From NCBI GenBank assembly GCA_012838915.1, contig DUOI01000039.1, positions 1 through 40,701 of the forward strand: a stretch of DNA of 40,701 bases. The letters are read 5' to 3'. The position numbers and the translations under genes are program-made. The notes below the pieces were generated by a model. The model did not search any database. It had not been told where the DNA came from and was given only the letters and a program-made list of their open reading frames with translations. Positions 34,822 through 40,701 of this stretch are shown in pieces (the stretch's first letter is position 1; each line of letters begins with the position of its first letter). Source of the stretch: Clostridiales bacterium. GTDB taxonomy: Bacteria > Bacillota > Clostridia > Caldicoprobacterales > DTU083.

Positions 34822-35589
34822 ATGGCAGATTGGAATTCAGCACAATACTTAAAGTATGAGAAAGAACGTACACAGCCAGCAATAGATTTAGCCAATCGGA
34901 TTTCTTTGGACAACCCGAAGAGAATTATTGATGTTGGCTGTGGACCAGGAAACAGTACGAGGGTTTTGGCAAGTAAGTTTTCAGATGCGTATATACTTGG
35001 CGTCGACAAATCTGAAAATATGATTTCCTCGGCAAAGATGAATTACCCAAACCTTGATTTTAAGTTGTGTGACATTAGCAGCGAAATCTCTTCGTTAGAC
35101 AGAGACTTTGACATAGTATTCTCAAATGCATGTATCCAGTGGGTGCCAAATCACAAAATACTTTTAAAAGAACTAGTTGGTTTGTTGAGTAAAGGCGGTA
35201 TCCTGGCTATCCAGATTCCCATGAACTACAATGAACCTATACATAGAATTATTAAGGAAGTAAGCGCATCACAAAAGTGGAAAGAACATTTTTCAAACCC
35301 GAGAATTTTTTACACCCTGTCCCCAGGTGAATATTTTGATATATTATCCGAGATCTCTGATTATATTAATATTTGGGAAACTGTGTATTACCATACCATG
35401 GGAAGTCATAATGACATCATGGAATGGTACCGCGGCACAGGATTGAGACCTTATCTTGATGTTTTAGAAGATGAGAAAAAAGCAGAGTTCGAAAATGAGA
35501 TTATGGAGCGTATAATTGAAAGCTATCCTAAACAGAAAAATGGACAAATAATCTTCAGATTTCCAAGGTTATTTTTTACTGCATATTGA
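34822..35589 (+). CDS. SAM-dependent methyltransferase, Tam (trans-aconitate methyltransferase)-like
   Basis: The protein has 255 residues and is a class I methyltransferase. Seen: motif I RIIDVGCGPGNSTRVLA, acidic end of strand 2 ILGVDKSENMI, DFDIVFSNACIQWVPNH (the post-motif typical of Tam, W in IQW), and GGILAIQIPMN. The N-terminal WNSAQYLKYEKERTQPAIDL also fits Tam. Known: Tam methylates trans-aconitate, an inhibitor of aconitase, but many homologues methylate other small acids. Start: ATG after AGAGGTG. It has its own promoter. Confidence 0.9.
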   Translation: MADWNSAQYLKYEKERTQPAIDLANRISLDNPKRIIDVGCGPGNSTRVLASKFSDAYILGVDKSENMISSAKMNYPNLDFKLCDISSEISSLDRDFDIVFSNACIQWVPNHKILLKELVGLLSKGGILAIQIPMNYNEPIHRIIKEVSASQKWKEHFSNPRIFYTLSPGEYFDILSEISDYINIWETVYYHTMGSHNDIMEWYRGTGLRPYLDVLEDEKKAEFENEIMERIIESYPKQKNGQIIFRFPRLFFTAY

Positions 35590-35643
35590 AGGTAGCACCC
35601 TTTTAAGGGTTATTGTGCACTTGATAAAATGGAGAGGATAATA

Positions 35644-35706
35644 ATGGCGTTTTCCAAAAGATTAATATTGCTTGTAACAACCTTTACAACTTTTTCCTTT
35701 GCTTAA
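35644..35706 (+). pseudogene. Vestigial secreted-protein start (signal peptide only)
   Basis: A 20-codon ORF (MAFSKRLILLVTTFTTFSFA, then TAA) preceded by GGAGAGGATAATA. It is basic at the start and hydrophobic after, like the beginning of a signal peptide or lipoprotein, and it ends before any mature part. I infer a decayed gene; a real 20-aa peptide is possible but less likely. Confidence 0.4.
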
Positions 35707-35829
35707 CTGAGATGCAAGCAGAGTAACTCCGAAATCACAGTACCTATTAATTAAAGAATGCTAATATAGCAGGAAAAGTATTTCAGTTGGAAATAACATG
35801 AGATCTAATAATTAAGTCAGTTCGCAAAC

Positions 35830-35857
35830 TTGTTATCTTACCTTTTTGTGGTAAAAT
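35830..35857 (+). promoter_or_regulatory. Possible promoter of the lipoprotein gene
   Basis: TTGTTA (35830-35835), 16 nt, then TAAAAT (35852-35857), about 35 nt before the lipoprotein ATG. Confidence 0.5.
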
Positions 35858-35892
35858 TTTATATATAGAAAAGTTATTTATGGAATGGAAGT

Positions 35893-36321
35893 ATGAATAT
35901 GAAAAAGATATCTATAATAATTTTAATAGCCAGTCTTGTTTTTGTCCTTAGTGCTTGTAGATCCTATGAAATAAAACAAGAAGAAAAATATACAATGAAT
36001 GCTTTTTATTCTTATGGTGGAGATTCAGCAAGAACAGAGATCTCTTATGAAGTCATAATAGGTGGGGCGGAAAAGGATATTGCAAACATTGATACATGTG
36101 AAGTTTTAATTAATATGGATTATTTGGATTTACTGTTGAAAAACGGGCCGCATAACAGTCAAAAAGAGCTTGGAGAAAATCCCTATGCCATGATAACAGG
36201 TAAGTTTGTTTTTAATACAAGTGGAAAAAGCAAAGAAGAAATAGATGATATGAAATTACTTGACGCTGTAAGAGTCGTTGATAAGGATAAAAATGATGTG
36301 ATTATAAAGCTTAACAAATGA
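35893..36321 (+). CDS. Small lipoprotein, function unknown
   Basis: The protein has 142 residues (140 if the second ATG at 35899 is used, which has better spacing to GGAAG). Seen: signal peptide with lipobox VLSAC, Cys22 the likely lipidated residue, then an acidic/beta-rich mature domain (TEISYEVIIGG, DTCEVLINMDYLDLLL, DAVRVVDKDKNDVIIKL). I do not recognise a family. It would be attached to the outer face of the membrane. It is convergent with the cotJC remnant. Confidence 0.75.
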   Translation: MNMKKISIIILIASLVFVLSACRSYEIKQEEKYTMNAFYSYGGDSARTEISYEVIIGGAEKDIANIDTCEVLINMDYLDLLLKNGPHNSQKELGENPYAMITGKFVFNTSGKSKEEIDDMKLLDAVRVVDKDKNDVIIKLNK

Positions 36322-36354
36322 GGGTATTACCAGCAGGATATTCGGATAATGAAA

Positions 36355-36371
36355 GACCCGCTAAGCGGGTC
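36355..36371. terminator. Short GC-rich hairpin between lipoprotein gene and cotJC remnant
   Basis: GACCCG and CGGGTC flank CTAAG. Neither strand has a good T tract (TCTTTCATT on the minus strand, ATGTTTTACC on the plus strand). It is possibly the old terminator of the decayed cotJC copy, or of the lipoprotein gene. Confidence 0.4.
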
Positions 36372-36376
36372 ATGTT

Positions 36377-36490
36377 TTACCTAAAAGCTTCTTTACTATC
36401 CTTCCACTCATAAAGCTTATTCAGAATTTCACCGATGCGCTGGAAGTGGACAACTTCCCTTTCTCTCACCCAGCGCAGCGGATCAATTAC
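36377..36490 (-). pseudogene. C-terminal fragment of a CotJC-type manganese catalase
   Basis: A 37-codon frame ends VIDPLRWVREREVVHFQRIG plus EILNKLYEWKDSKEAFR and a stop. It matches the end of the larger fragment at 38934 almost residue for residue, at roughly 85% of the bases by eye over ~100 nt. No start or earlier part of the gene precedes it; the homology stops at about 36490. It is not functional as a catalase, since the metal-binding Glu/His set is missing. Confidence 0.82.
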
Positions 36491-36578
36491 AGCCGAAACA
36501 CTTTTTTCGTGTTGTACTTTGGTTGTACAAACCGGAAAGAGAGTTCGAATTAGAAAAAATCCACTAAAATGGCAGCAT

Positions 36579-38381
36579 TCAATCTCCTATCCAGAAGTAC
36601 AAGAGCCCCTTCTCTCCATCCGGCAGTTCAACATAAAAGCAGTTTAGAGTCCGGTCATCCGGGCTTATATGAATATCCAGCAGCTTTACCTTCGTTTCTT
36701 TAAATTCTCTCAAAGTCTCTGAGTCCCACACCATATATTCAAAATAGTCTTCGGGATTAATATCTAAGGGTACAAAAAAGCCGGTTCCGTCAACTTCATA
36801 AGTTTTACCTTTGTATTGTTCCACATCATGGTTCGTTATGACATATTCATTGTTCTTAAATTCTCCCAATGCGGAAAAGAATTGCGGTTTGAAGATATCA
36901 GTCATGTGAAACCATGATATGAATTTTCCCTGCCCATCCATTAGTGCATATCGATCTATTGTACCTACGGTATACAGCTTTGTACCATCATAGCGGATAA
37001 ATGTAAAAGCAGGATCTCCACTTGCCCCATCGTCAAAAATTGCAACTTCGGTATAAGCATCCCTGCTGTCCAAATCAATAATTTTCGCTGCACCTGTTGG
37101 GTTGTAGAAATTTAATTCCACTTTCATACCATTAACCTCAATATAGGAACCATCCTTATTATCCGCTATTAATACAGCATTTATGCTGTCTGCTTCGCCA
37201 TCCCCATTTAAGTCATATGTGCCATTAATACTATAAACCCGATGATTCCATTCCAAATCTCCGTCATATGATACATCAAAAGTATAATCTTTAATATACT
37301 CATCTATTTCCGAAAAACTTTCAATTATATTCCCCATATCATTAGCAACCCTTACCCTTAACTCCTGGCTGCCGGCTTGAGTCATTGCTAACGGAATGCT
37401 TCCCCCAGGTCCATTGTCACTGTTAATGATCTCAATGAAATCTTTGTCCCCTGGATTTGTCAGTAGTCCTATTCCTATTACAAGGGCAAATAATACGGAG
37501 ACCAAGGTAACCCAAAAAGCAGGCTTTTTATAGTTCAACACATTTTTAATTCTCCATTCTATATTACCCTCGCTAAAGGCAATTGGACTTCCGTTTAGAA
37601 TATGACTTCCAGCAGCAAGGGATAACAATGAGCTAGCATAAGGTTTTTTAATTTCTTCATCCATTTCTTTTAGTACTCTTTCATCACAGGAAAGCTCCAT
37701 ATCTATACTCATTACTATATATGCAATCCATACAAGGGGATTAAACCAGTGGATAGACAATACTAAGAAAGCTAACATCTTAATGATATGGTCTTTTCGA
37801 TTAATATGGGTCTGTTCATGCAGCAATATATAGTCTCTTTCATCAACGTTAAGACCAACCGGTAAGTATATCTTTGGTCTTATTAATCCAAACACAAATG
37901 GTGTTTTCAGATTCCTGGCTTCGAAAATGTTCTTTTCTATTAATTGTGCGCCTTTAAGCTGCCTTTTTAAAATCAAGATGGATACAAAGCTGTAAATAAG
38001 CAGTGCTATTATGCCTAATATCCAGATATATGCCCCTGTTTCTATAAAAACCTGCAATGGATTTACACTGGCACCAGTGGTTGGAGTAAGAAGTGATTCA
38101 CTTGTGACAGCATCGAGTACTCTTATTCCACTATTAATCTGTGGACTTTGCTGATAGGTGATCCCACTGGGGATTGGAACCGTACTCGTTTTACGTGGCA
38201 AAAGACTATAAACACTATTAAATGAGAATGGAATCAGCAGGCGAAAAGCAACCACACTCCATAAGGCATAGGAGATAACCTTTGGAGCCCTTTTAAGCAT
38301 CAGTCGGATAAGGACTACAATAAGGATTACATAGCTGGCCGTAATGCTCATATTCAAAACGGAAAGAAATAGCTTACCCAT
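36579..38381 (-). CDS. M56-family BlaR1-like membrane protease with atypical sensor domain
   Basis: The protein has 600 residues. Seen: membrane helices at about 5-27, 37-55, 116-137, 203-222 and 289-307, and a zinc-protease motif His188-Glu189-x-x-His192 (HEQTH). The downstream Glu229 lies in MELSCDE, the standard BlaR1/MecR1 arrangement. The extracellular C-terminus (~310-600) does not show the penicillin-binding Ser-x-x-Lys domain of BlaR1. It has instead a beta-rich region with a calcium-loop-like DLNGDGEADS. Known: such proteins sense a signal outside and cleave BlaI. The inducer is unknown here. It lies 2 nt after blaI-like stop, after AAGGAGG. Confidence 0.9.
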   Translation of the reverse strand: MGKLFLSVLNMSITASYVILIVVLIRLMLKRAPKVISYALWSVVAFRLLIPFSFNSVYSLLPRKTSTVPIPSGITYQQSPQINSGIRVLDAVTSESLLTPTTGASVNPLQVFIETGAYIWILGIIALLIYSFVSILILKRQLKGAQLIEKNIFEARNLKTPFVFGLIRPKIYLPVGLNVDERDYILLHEQTHINRKDHIIKMLAFLVLSIHWFNPLVWIAYIVMSIDMELSCDERVLKEMDEEIKKPYASSLLSLAAGSHILNGSPIAFSEGNIEWRIKNVLNYKKPAFWVTLVSVLFALVIGIGLLTNPGDKDFIEIINSDNGPGGSIPLAMTQAGSQELRVRVANDMGNIIESFSEIDEYIKDYTFDVSYDGDLEWNHRVYSINGTYDLNGDGEADSINAVLIADNKDGSYIEVNGMKVELNFYNPTGAAKIIDLDSRDAYTEVAIFDDGASGDPAFTFIRYDGTKLYTVGTIDRYALMDGQGKFISWFHMTDIFKPQFFSALGEFKNNEYVITNHDVEQYKGKTYEVDGTGFFVPLDINPEDYFEYMVWDSETLREFKETKVKLLDIHISPDDRTLNCFYVELPDGEKGLLYFWIGD

Positions 38382-38383
38382 TA

Positions 38384-38746
38384 CTACACCTCCTTGTGCT
38401 CATCAATCAGTCTTTTCAACTCTTCTGCTTGTTTTTTACTTAATTTTTTTTCTCTCATAAATGCTGTTAAAAATCTAGGTAAAGACCCTCCAAAAGTATC
38501 CTCAACGAAACGGATGCTTTGCTTTGCATGGTATTCATTCTTAGTGATTAAAGATGAAACTACAGCATTTTCATTTCTGAATATCCCTTTTTCACACAGT
38601 TTTTTCAGCACAGTATAGGTAGTGGATTTCTTCCAGTTCATTTCCTTTTCGGACAGCTTTACCAGATCACCAGAAGCAATAGGTTCGTTCTGCCAAATAA
38701 TATTTGCGAACTTCTCTTCACTTTCTGTAAGTTTATATTCTTTCAT
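38384..38746 (-). CDS. BlaI/MecI/CopY family repressor
   Basis: The protein has 120 residues. Seen: the winged helix with LTESEEKFANIIWQ, WKKSTTYTVLKKLCEKGIFRNE (the recognition helix and wing), then the dimerisation/cleavage part (SIRFVEDTFGGSLPRFLTAF). It represses its own operon until the partner protease cleaves it (known for BlaI). Start: ATG at 38746, 7 nt after AAGGAGG; upstream in-frame codons lie across the promoter. No beta-lactamase or copper gene is adjacent, so the regulated target is not visible. Confidence 0.94.
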   Translation of the reverse strand: MKEYKLTESEEKFANIIWQNEPIASGDLVKLSEKEMNWKKSTTYTVLKKLCEKGIFRNENAVVSSLITKNEYHAKQSIRFVEDTFGGSLPRFLTAFMREKKLSKKQAEELKRLIDEHKEV

Positions 38747-38760
38747 GATAAACCTCCTTG

Positions 38761-38815
38761 GTCTATAATTGGTCGACCTTACTGTTAGTCTATGTGTTAT
38801 AGACCTATTTGTCAA
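38761..38815 (-). promoter_or_regulatory. Promoter and dyad operator of the BlaI/BlaR1-like operon
   Basis: On the minus strand: TTGACA (38815-38810), 17 nt, TAGACT (38792-38787). Between and over the -10 lies the perfect dyad GTCTAT-5 nt-ATAGAC (38788-38804). A further GTCTAT half-site is at 38761-38766, next to the ribosome site. The layout suits autorepression by the BlaI-like protein; it differs from the TACA/TGTA core of bla/mec operators. Confidence 0.75.
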
Positions 38816-38900
38816 TACCAATTCTATTAAAAATTTATTAAATGTGAAAGAAATTTTTTTATGCGTTTTTTTACTATTGCACTGGGCTGGTTAATGGTAT

Positions 38901-38925
38901 GAAAAAGGCCCGCATCTGCAGGCCT
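38901..38925 (-). terminator. Intrinsic terminator of the cotJC fragment
   Basis: AGGCC and GGCCT (minus strand, 38925-38906) flank a ~10-nt loop region with inner GC pairing, followed by TTTTTC. It lies just after the cotJC stop. Confidence 0.65.
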
Positions 38926-38933
38926 GTAGCTAA

Positions 38934-39334
38934 CTAGTAATATTTCTTTGAGTCCTTCCACTCATAAATCTTATTCAGAATCTCACCAAAGCGCTGGAAG
39001 TGAACTACTTCTCTTTCCCTCAGCCATCGCAGCGGGTCGATTACATCCGGGTCATCCGCCAGGTCGATCAAGTGCTCATAGGTAGCTCTGGCCTTTTCCT
39101 CAGCAGCCATATCTTCCACTAAGTCTGCAATAGGATCACCCTTGGACATAATATATGCTGCAGTAAACGGCACACCGGTGCCGATACCCGGCCAGGTAGC
39201 CTTGTCATGATCCGTATACCAGGATTCTGCCCCGGCTGCCTTGATTTCTTCTATGGTTGCCCCCTTCATCAACTGGTGTACCATGGCGCCAACCATTTCG
39301 AAATGAGCAAGCTCATGGGTACCATGATGATATC
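38934..39334 (-). pseudogene. CotJC-type manganese catalase, 5'-truncated with frameshift
   Basis: The frame includes GTHELAHFEMVGAMVHQL, GVPFTAAYIMSKGDPIADL, EDMAAEEKARATYEHLID and WLREREVVHFQRFG, the C-terminal two thirds of a CotJC/Mn-catalase (normal ~190 residues). An in-frame ATG gives only 120 residues. Upstream, GAT-ATC (D-I) and GGT-ACC (G-T) are separated by an extra ATCAT (39324-39328), so the usual DIGTEELAH sequence is out of frame. The N-terminal ~70 residues are not found. It is likely a pseudogene of a spore-coat-associated catalase; a sequencing error could explain the frameshift but not the missing start. Confidence 0.8.
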
Positions 39335-39463
39335 GTTGATAACTGCAGGGCTTAGTCCACTGTAAACTAATTCGCTTGAAAGTTTTCTAGAGGCATACTC
39401 TCCTCGTTTGATGTATATCTAATGTTGCCTTGATTGTCGATCATCTCCATCGGAGGCTTGTTC
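39335..39463. other. Junction region upstream of the cotJC fragment
   Basis: About 130 bp with no intact gene. On the minus strand one frame reads KRGEYASRKLSSELVYSGLS and runs into the cotJC sequence; it does not look like the CotJC N-terminus. It may be the scar of a rearrangement. Confidence 0.5.
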
Positions 39464-40648
39464 TTACCAGCTGTTATATTGATCTGGTGATTCACCTTTT
39501 ATCTCGATTATTTCAGGTATCGGGGGTATTATTGTGTCTTTACTGATATTTGTGAGAAGAATTTCAAATTCCCACATATCGCCAAAATCAAAAAGATAAT
39601 AAAGTTTTTGACCTTTGTATAGCCTTAGGTCATCTATATGTGTTTCTTCAGTTGTTTTTCTTTCATCTTGGACGTCCATACAATATATAGGCTGTCCAGT
39701 ACGGCGATTTCCATTTATATAAAAAGCATAAAGATGATCATCGTCAAAATCAAATGCTTTTTGGATTGCACGGTGGAATTGGCTAAGCGTATGTTCATGA
39801 GAAACATTTATTTTTCTCCAGCAACCCTTTGTAAGGCTTACTTTAAATGTATAAACGCCGCTCCTATCATAATCGTTTTTCGAAATGACAGTATTGATCA
39901 CGCTATCATCGTCGAATATGGTTTTAAAAAAGTCAAATGGATCTTTGGTATTAAACTCTACTTCATCCTTCGTGAGAAGAAACCGGATATCCTTATGACC
40001 CCATAAATGAAGTACCGTGAGTAAAAAAGAACATGTCTGAATTCCGAATTCATTCGGTATGAAGGCTTTAACCGAATCTTCATATTTTCCTTTTGCTCCT
40101 TCGATTTCTTCTAATTCACCAAATCCAAAGAACCTAATGTGGTGTAAAAAAGCAGCACTTGAGGAAAACATGTTCCAATTCAAACCTAGCTCATCCTTTG
40201 TAATTCTTTGCCCTTTTTCCGCATTTGCTATAGAGATAAGCATGTTATGAAAAGATTTAATACTAGAAAAACTATCGACCTTCCCTTTAAAATCATATTT
40301 TGTCCAGTATGTCTGCAGAAGAAAAGTATACTTTTCTCTAGTAGTCAATTTTTCAAAACTATGCATGGCATCGGTCCGTTTCAATGACGGAATACCTTTT
40401 TCATTGCTAGCTTTAACATAAAGTTCGCCGGCCAGTGCCAGCGAAAACATCAAGTCTATTGTATGATATTGATCCTGATTATAATTAGGGGCATTGCATT
40501 TCTTTTTATAGCGGAGCTGCATATTCAACTTATAAGAATCTTTTTTACCTAATACTCCAAGCTTTGCTGATATTTTAGGTTGTTCGTTGTGAATAAAGTA
40601 AGTGAATTTCTCAAACTCTTGTATTGTTATTTGTATAATATGTTCCAT
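39464..40648 (-). CDS. Plasmid pRiA4b ORF-3-like protein
   Basis: The protein has 394 residues. The C-terminal ~125 residues match the pRiA4b ORF-3 (IS1096 TnpR-like) fold: YTFKVSLTKGCWRKINVS, LSQFHRAIQKAFDFDDDHLYAF and LYYLFDFGDMWEFEILL. The N-terminal ~260 residues are a helical region of unknown role found only in the longer members. Known: this domain occurs in mobile-element cargo and in free-standing genes, with no proven biochemical function. Start: ATG after CAGGAGGGG. No inverted repeats or transposase are visible near it, so I do not call an insertion sequence. Confidence 0.82.
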   Translation of the reverse strand: MEHIIQITIQEFEKFTYFIHNEQPKISAKLGVLGKKDSYKLNMQLRYKKKCNAPNYNQDQYHTIDLMFSLALAGELYVKASNEKGIPSLKRTDAMHSFEKLTTREKYTFLLQTYWTKYDFKGKVDSFSSIKSFHNMLISIANAEKGQRITKDELGLNWNMFSSSAAFLHHIRFFGFGELEEIEGAKGKYEDSVKAFIPNEFGIQTCSFLLTVLHLWGHKDIRFLLTKDEVEFNTKDPFDFFKTIFDDDSVINTVISKNDYDRSGVYTFKVSLTKGCWRKINVSHEHTLSQFHRAIQKAFDFDDDHLYAFYINGNRRTGQPIYCMDVQDERKTTEETHIDDLRLYKGQKLYYLFDFGDMWEFEILLTNISKDTIIPPIPEIIEIKGESPDQYNSW

Positions 40649-40701
40649 CTACTAAACCCCTCCTGCGTTAATAAACGGTAAATCGATAGAATAAAGGATC
40701 C

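Larger units (their letters stand above)
35590..35892. other. 303-bp region without an intact gene
   Basis: It contains the vestigial signal-peptide ORF (35644-35706), a 14-bp palindrome ACCCTTTTAAGGGT near 35597-35610 without a T tract, and the promoter before the lipoprotein gene. I see nothing else. Confidence 0.6.

Noticed and set aside
35597-35610. ACCCTTTTAAGGGT palindrome as a terminator of the methyltransferase gene
   Set aside because: A low-GC, loopless palindrome without a T tract; too weak to call.
39335-40648. Possible IS1096-like insertion sequence around the pRiA4b ORF-3-like gene
   Set aside because: No transposase, terminal inverted repeat or target duplication is visible in the window.
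40696-40701. GGATCC at the right edge, possibly a cloning boundary
   Set aside because: Six bases are not evidence for a vector junction; no vector sequence follows.

Overview
The window looks like chromosomal DNA from an anaerobic, spore-forming Gram-positive bacterium of the class Clostridia. The evidence is the gene set: a glycyl radical enzyme with its activase, single-chain glycyl-tRNA synthetase under a T-box leader, a DUF3343/cysteine desulfurase pair, HPr, an ECF transporter S component, a CotJC-type manganese catalase remnant, BlaI/BlaR1-like genes, and strong GGAGG ribosome binding sites with frequent GTG/TTG starts. Base composition is moderate and fairly even. I saw no tRNA, rRNA, CRISPR array or complete insertion sequence. 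The species cannot be named from the sequence alone.

Positions 1-16.9 kb are mostly housekeeping and envelope genes. They include the 5' part of an NfnA/SudB-like flavoprotein, a P-loop/Gls24 fusion, nth, a GT4 glycosyltransferase, a secreted CAP-domain protein, a cysteine-rich orphan, a putative beta-propeller/coiled-coil protein, the DUF3343 and cysteine desulfurase pair, heptose-1-P adenylyltransferase and heptose-7-P kinase, a subtilisin-like protease, two divergent genes sharing a helical repeat, an ECF S component, a MASE3-SpoIIE phosphatase, a CPBP protease and a GNAT gene broken by one stop codon. Positions 17-24.8 kb hold HPr, the T-box and glyS, a ferredoxin, hflX, polX, a sugar O-acetyltransferase and uvsE.

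Positions 25-31.5 kb form a compact six-gene operon. It encodes a split transketolase, an SCP2-like protein, a zinc-dependent medium-chain dehydrogenase, a regulator with two MerR-like DNA-binding units, and an ALDH3-like aldehyde dehydrogenase. A near-perfect 27-bp palindrome lies at the promoter and a strong terminator closes it. The enzyme set suggests aldehyde/ketol chemistry on a possibly hydrophobic substrate. I know of no described pathway with this exact set.

Positions 31.7-34.7 kb hold a two-gene module of a glycyl radical activase and an unusually short (691 aa) glycyl radical enzyme with a Cys-Trp-Glu active-site motif. It has no microcompartment genes or transporter nearby, and I cannot assign its substrate. 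This module and the transketolase operon are the best candidates for an undescribed system.

Positions 34.8-40.7 kb look more accessory: a Tam-like methyltransferase, a vestigial signal-peptide ORF, a small lipoprotein, and a BlaI/BlaR1-type regulatory pair with an unusual sensor domain. That pair lies between two diverged, same-orientation fragments of a cotJC-like gene. A pRiA4b ORF-3-like protein ends the window.
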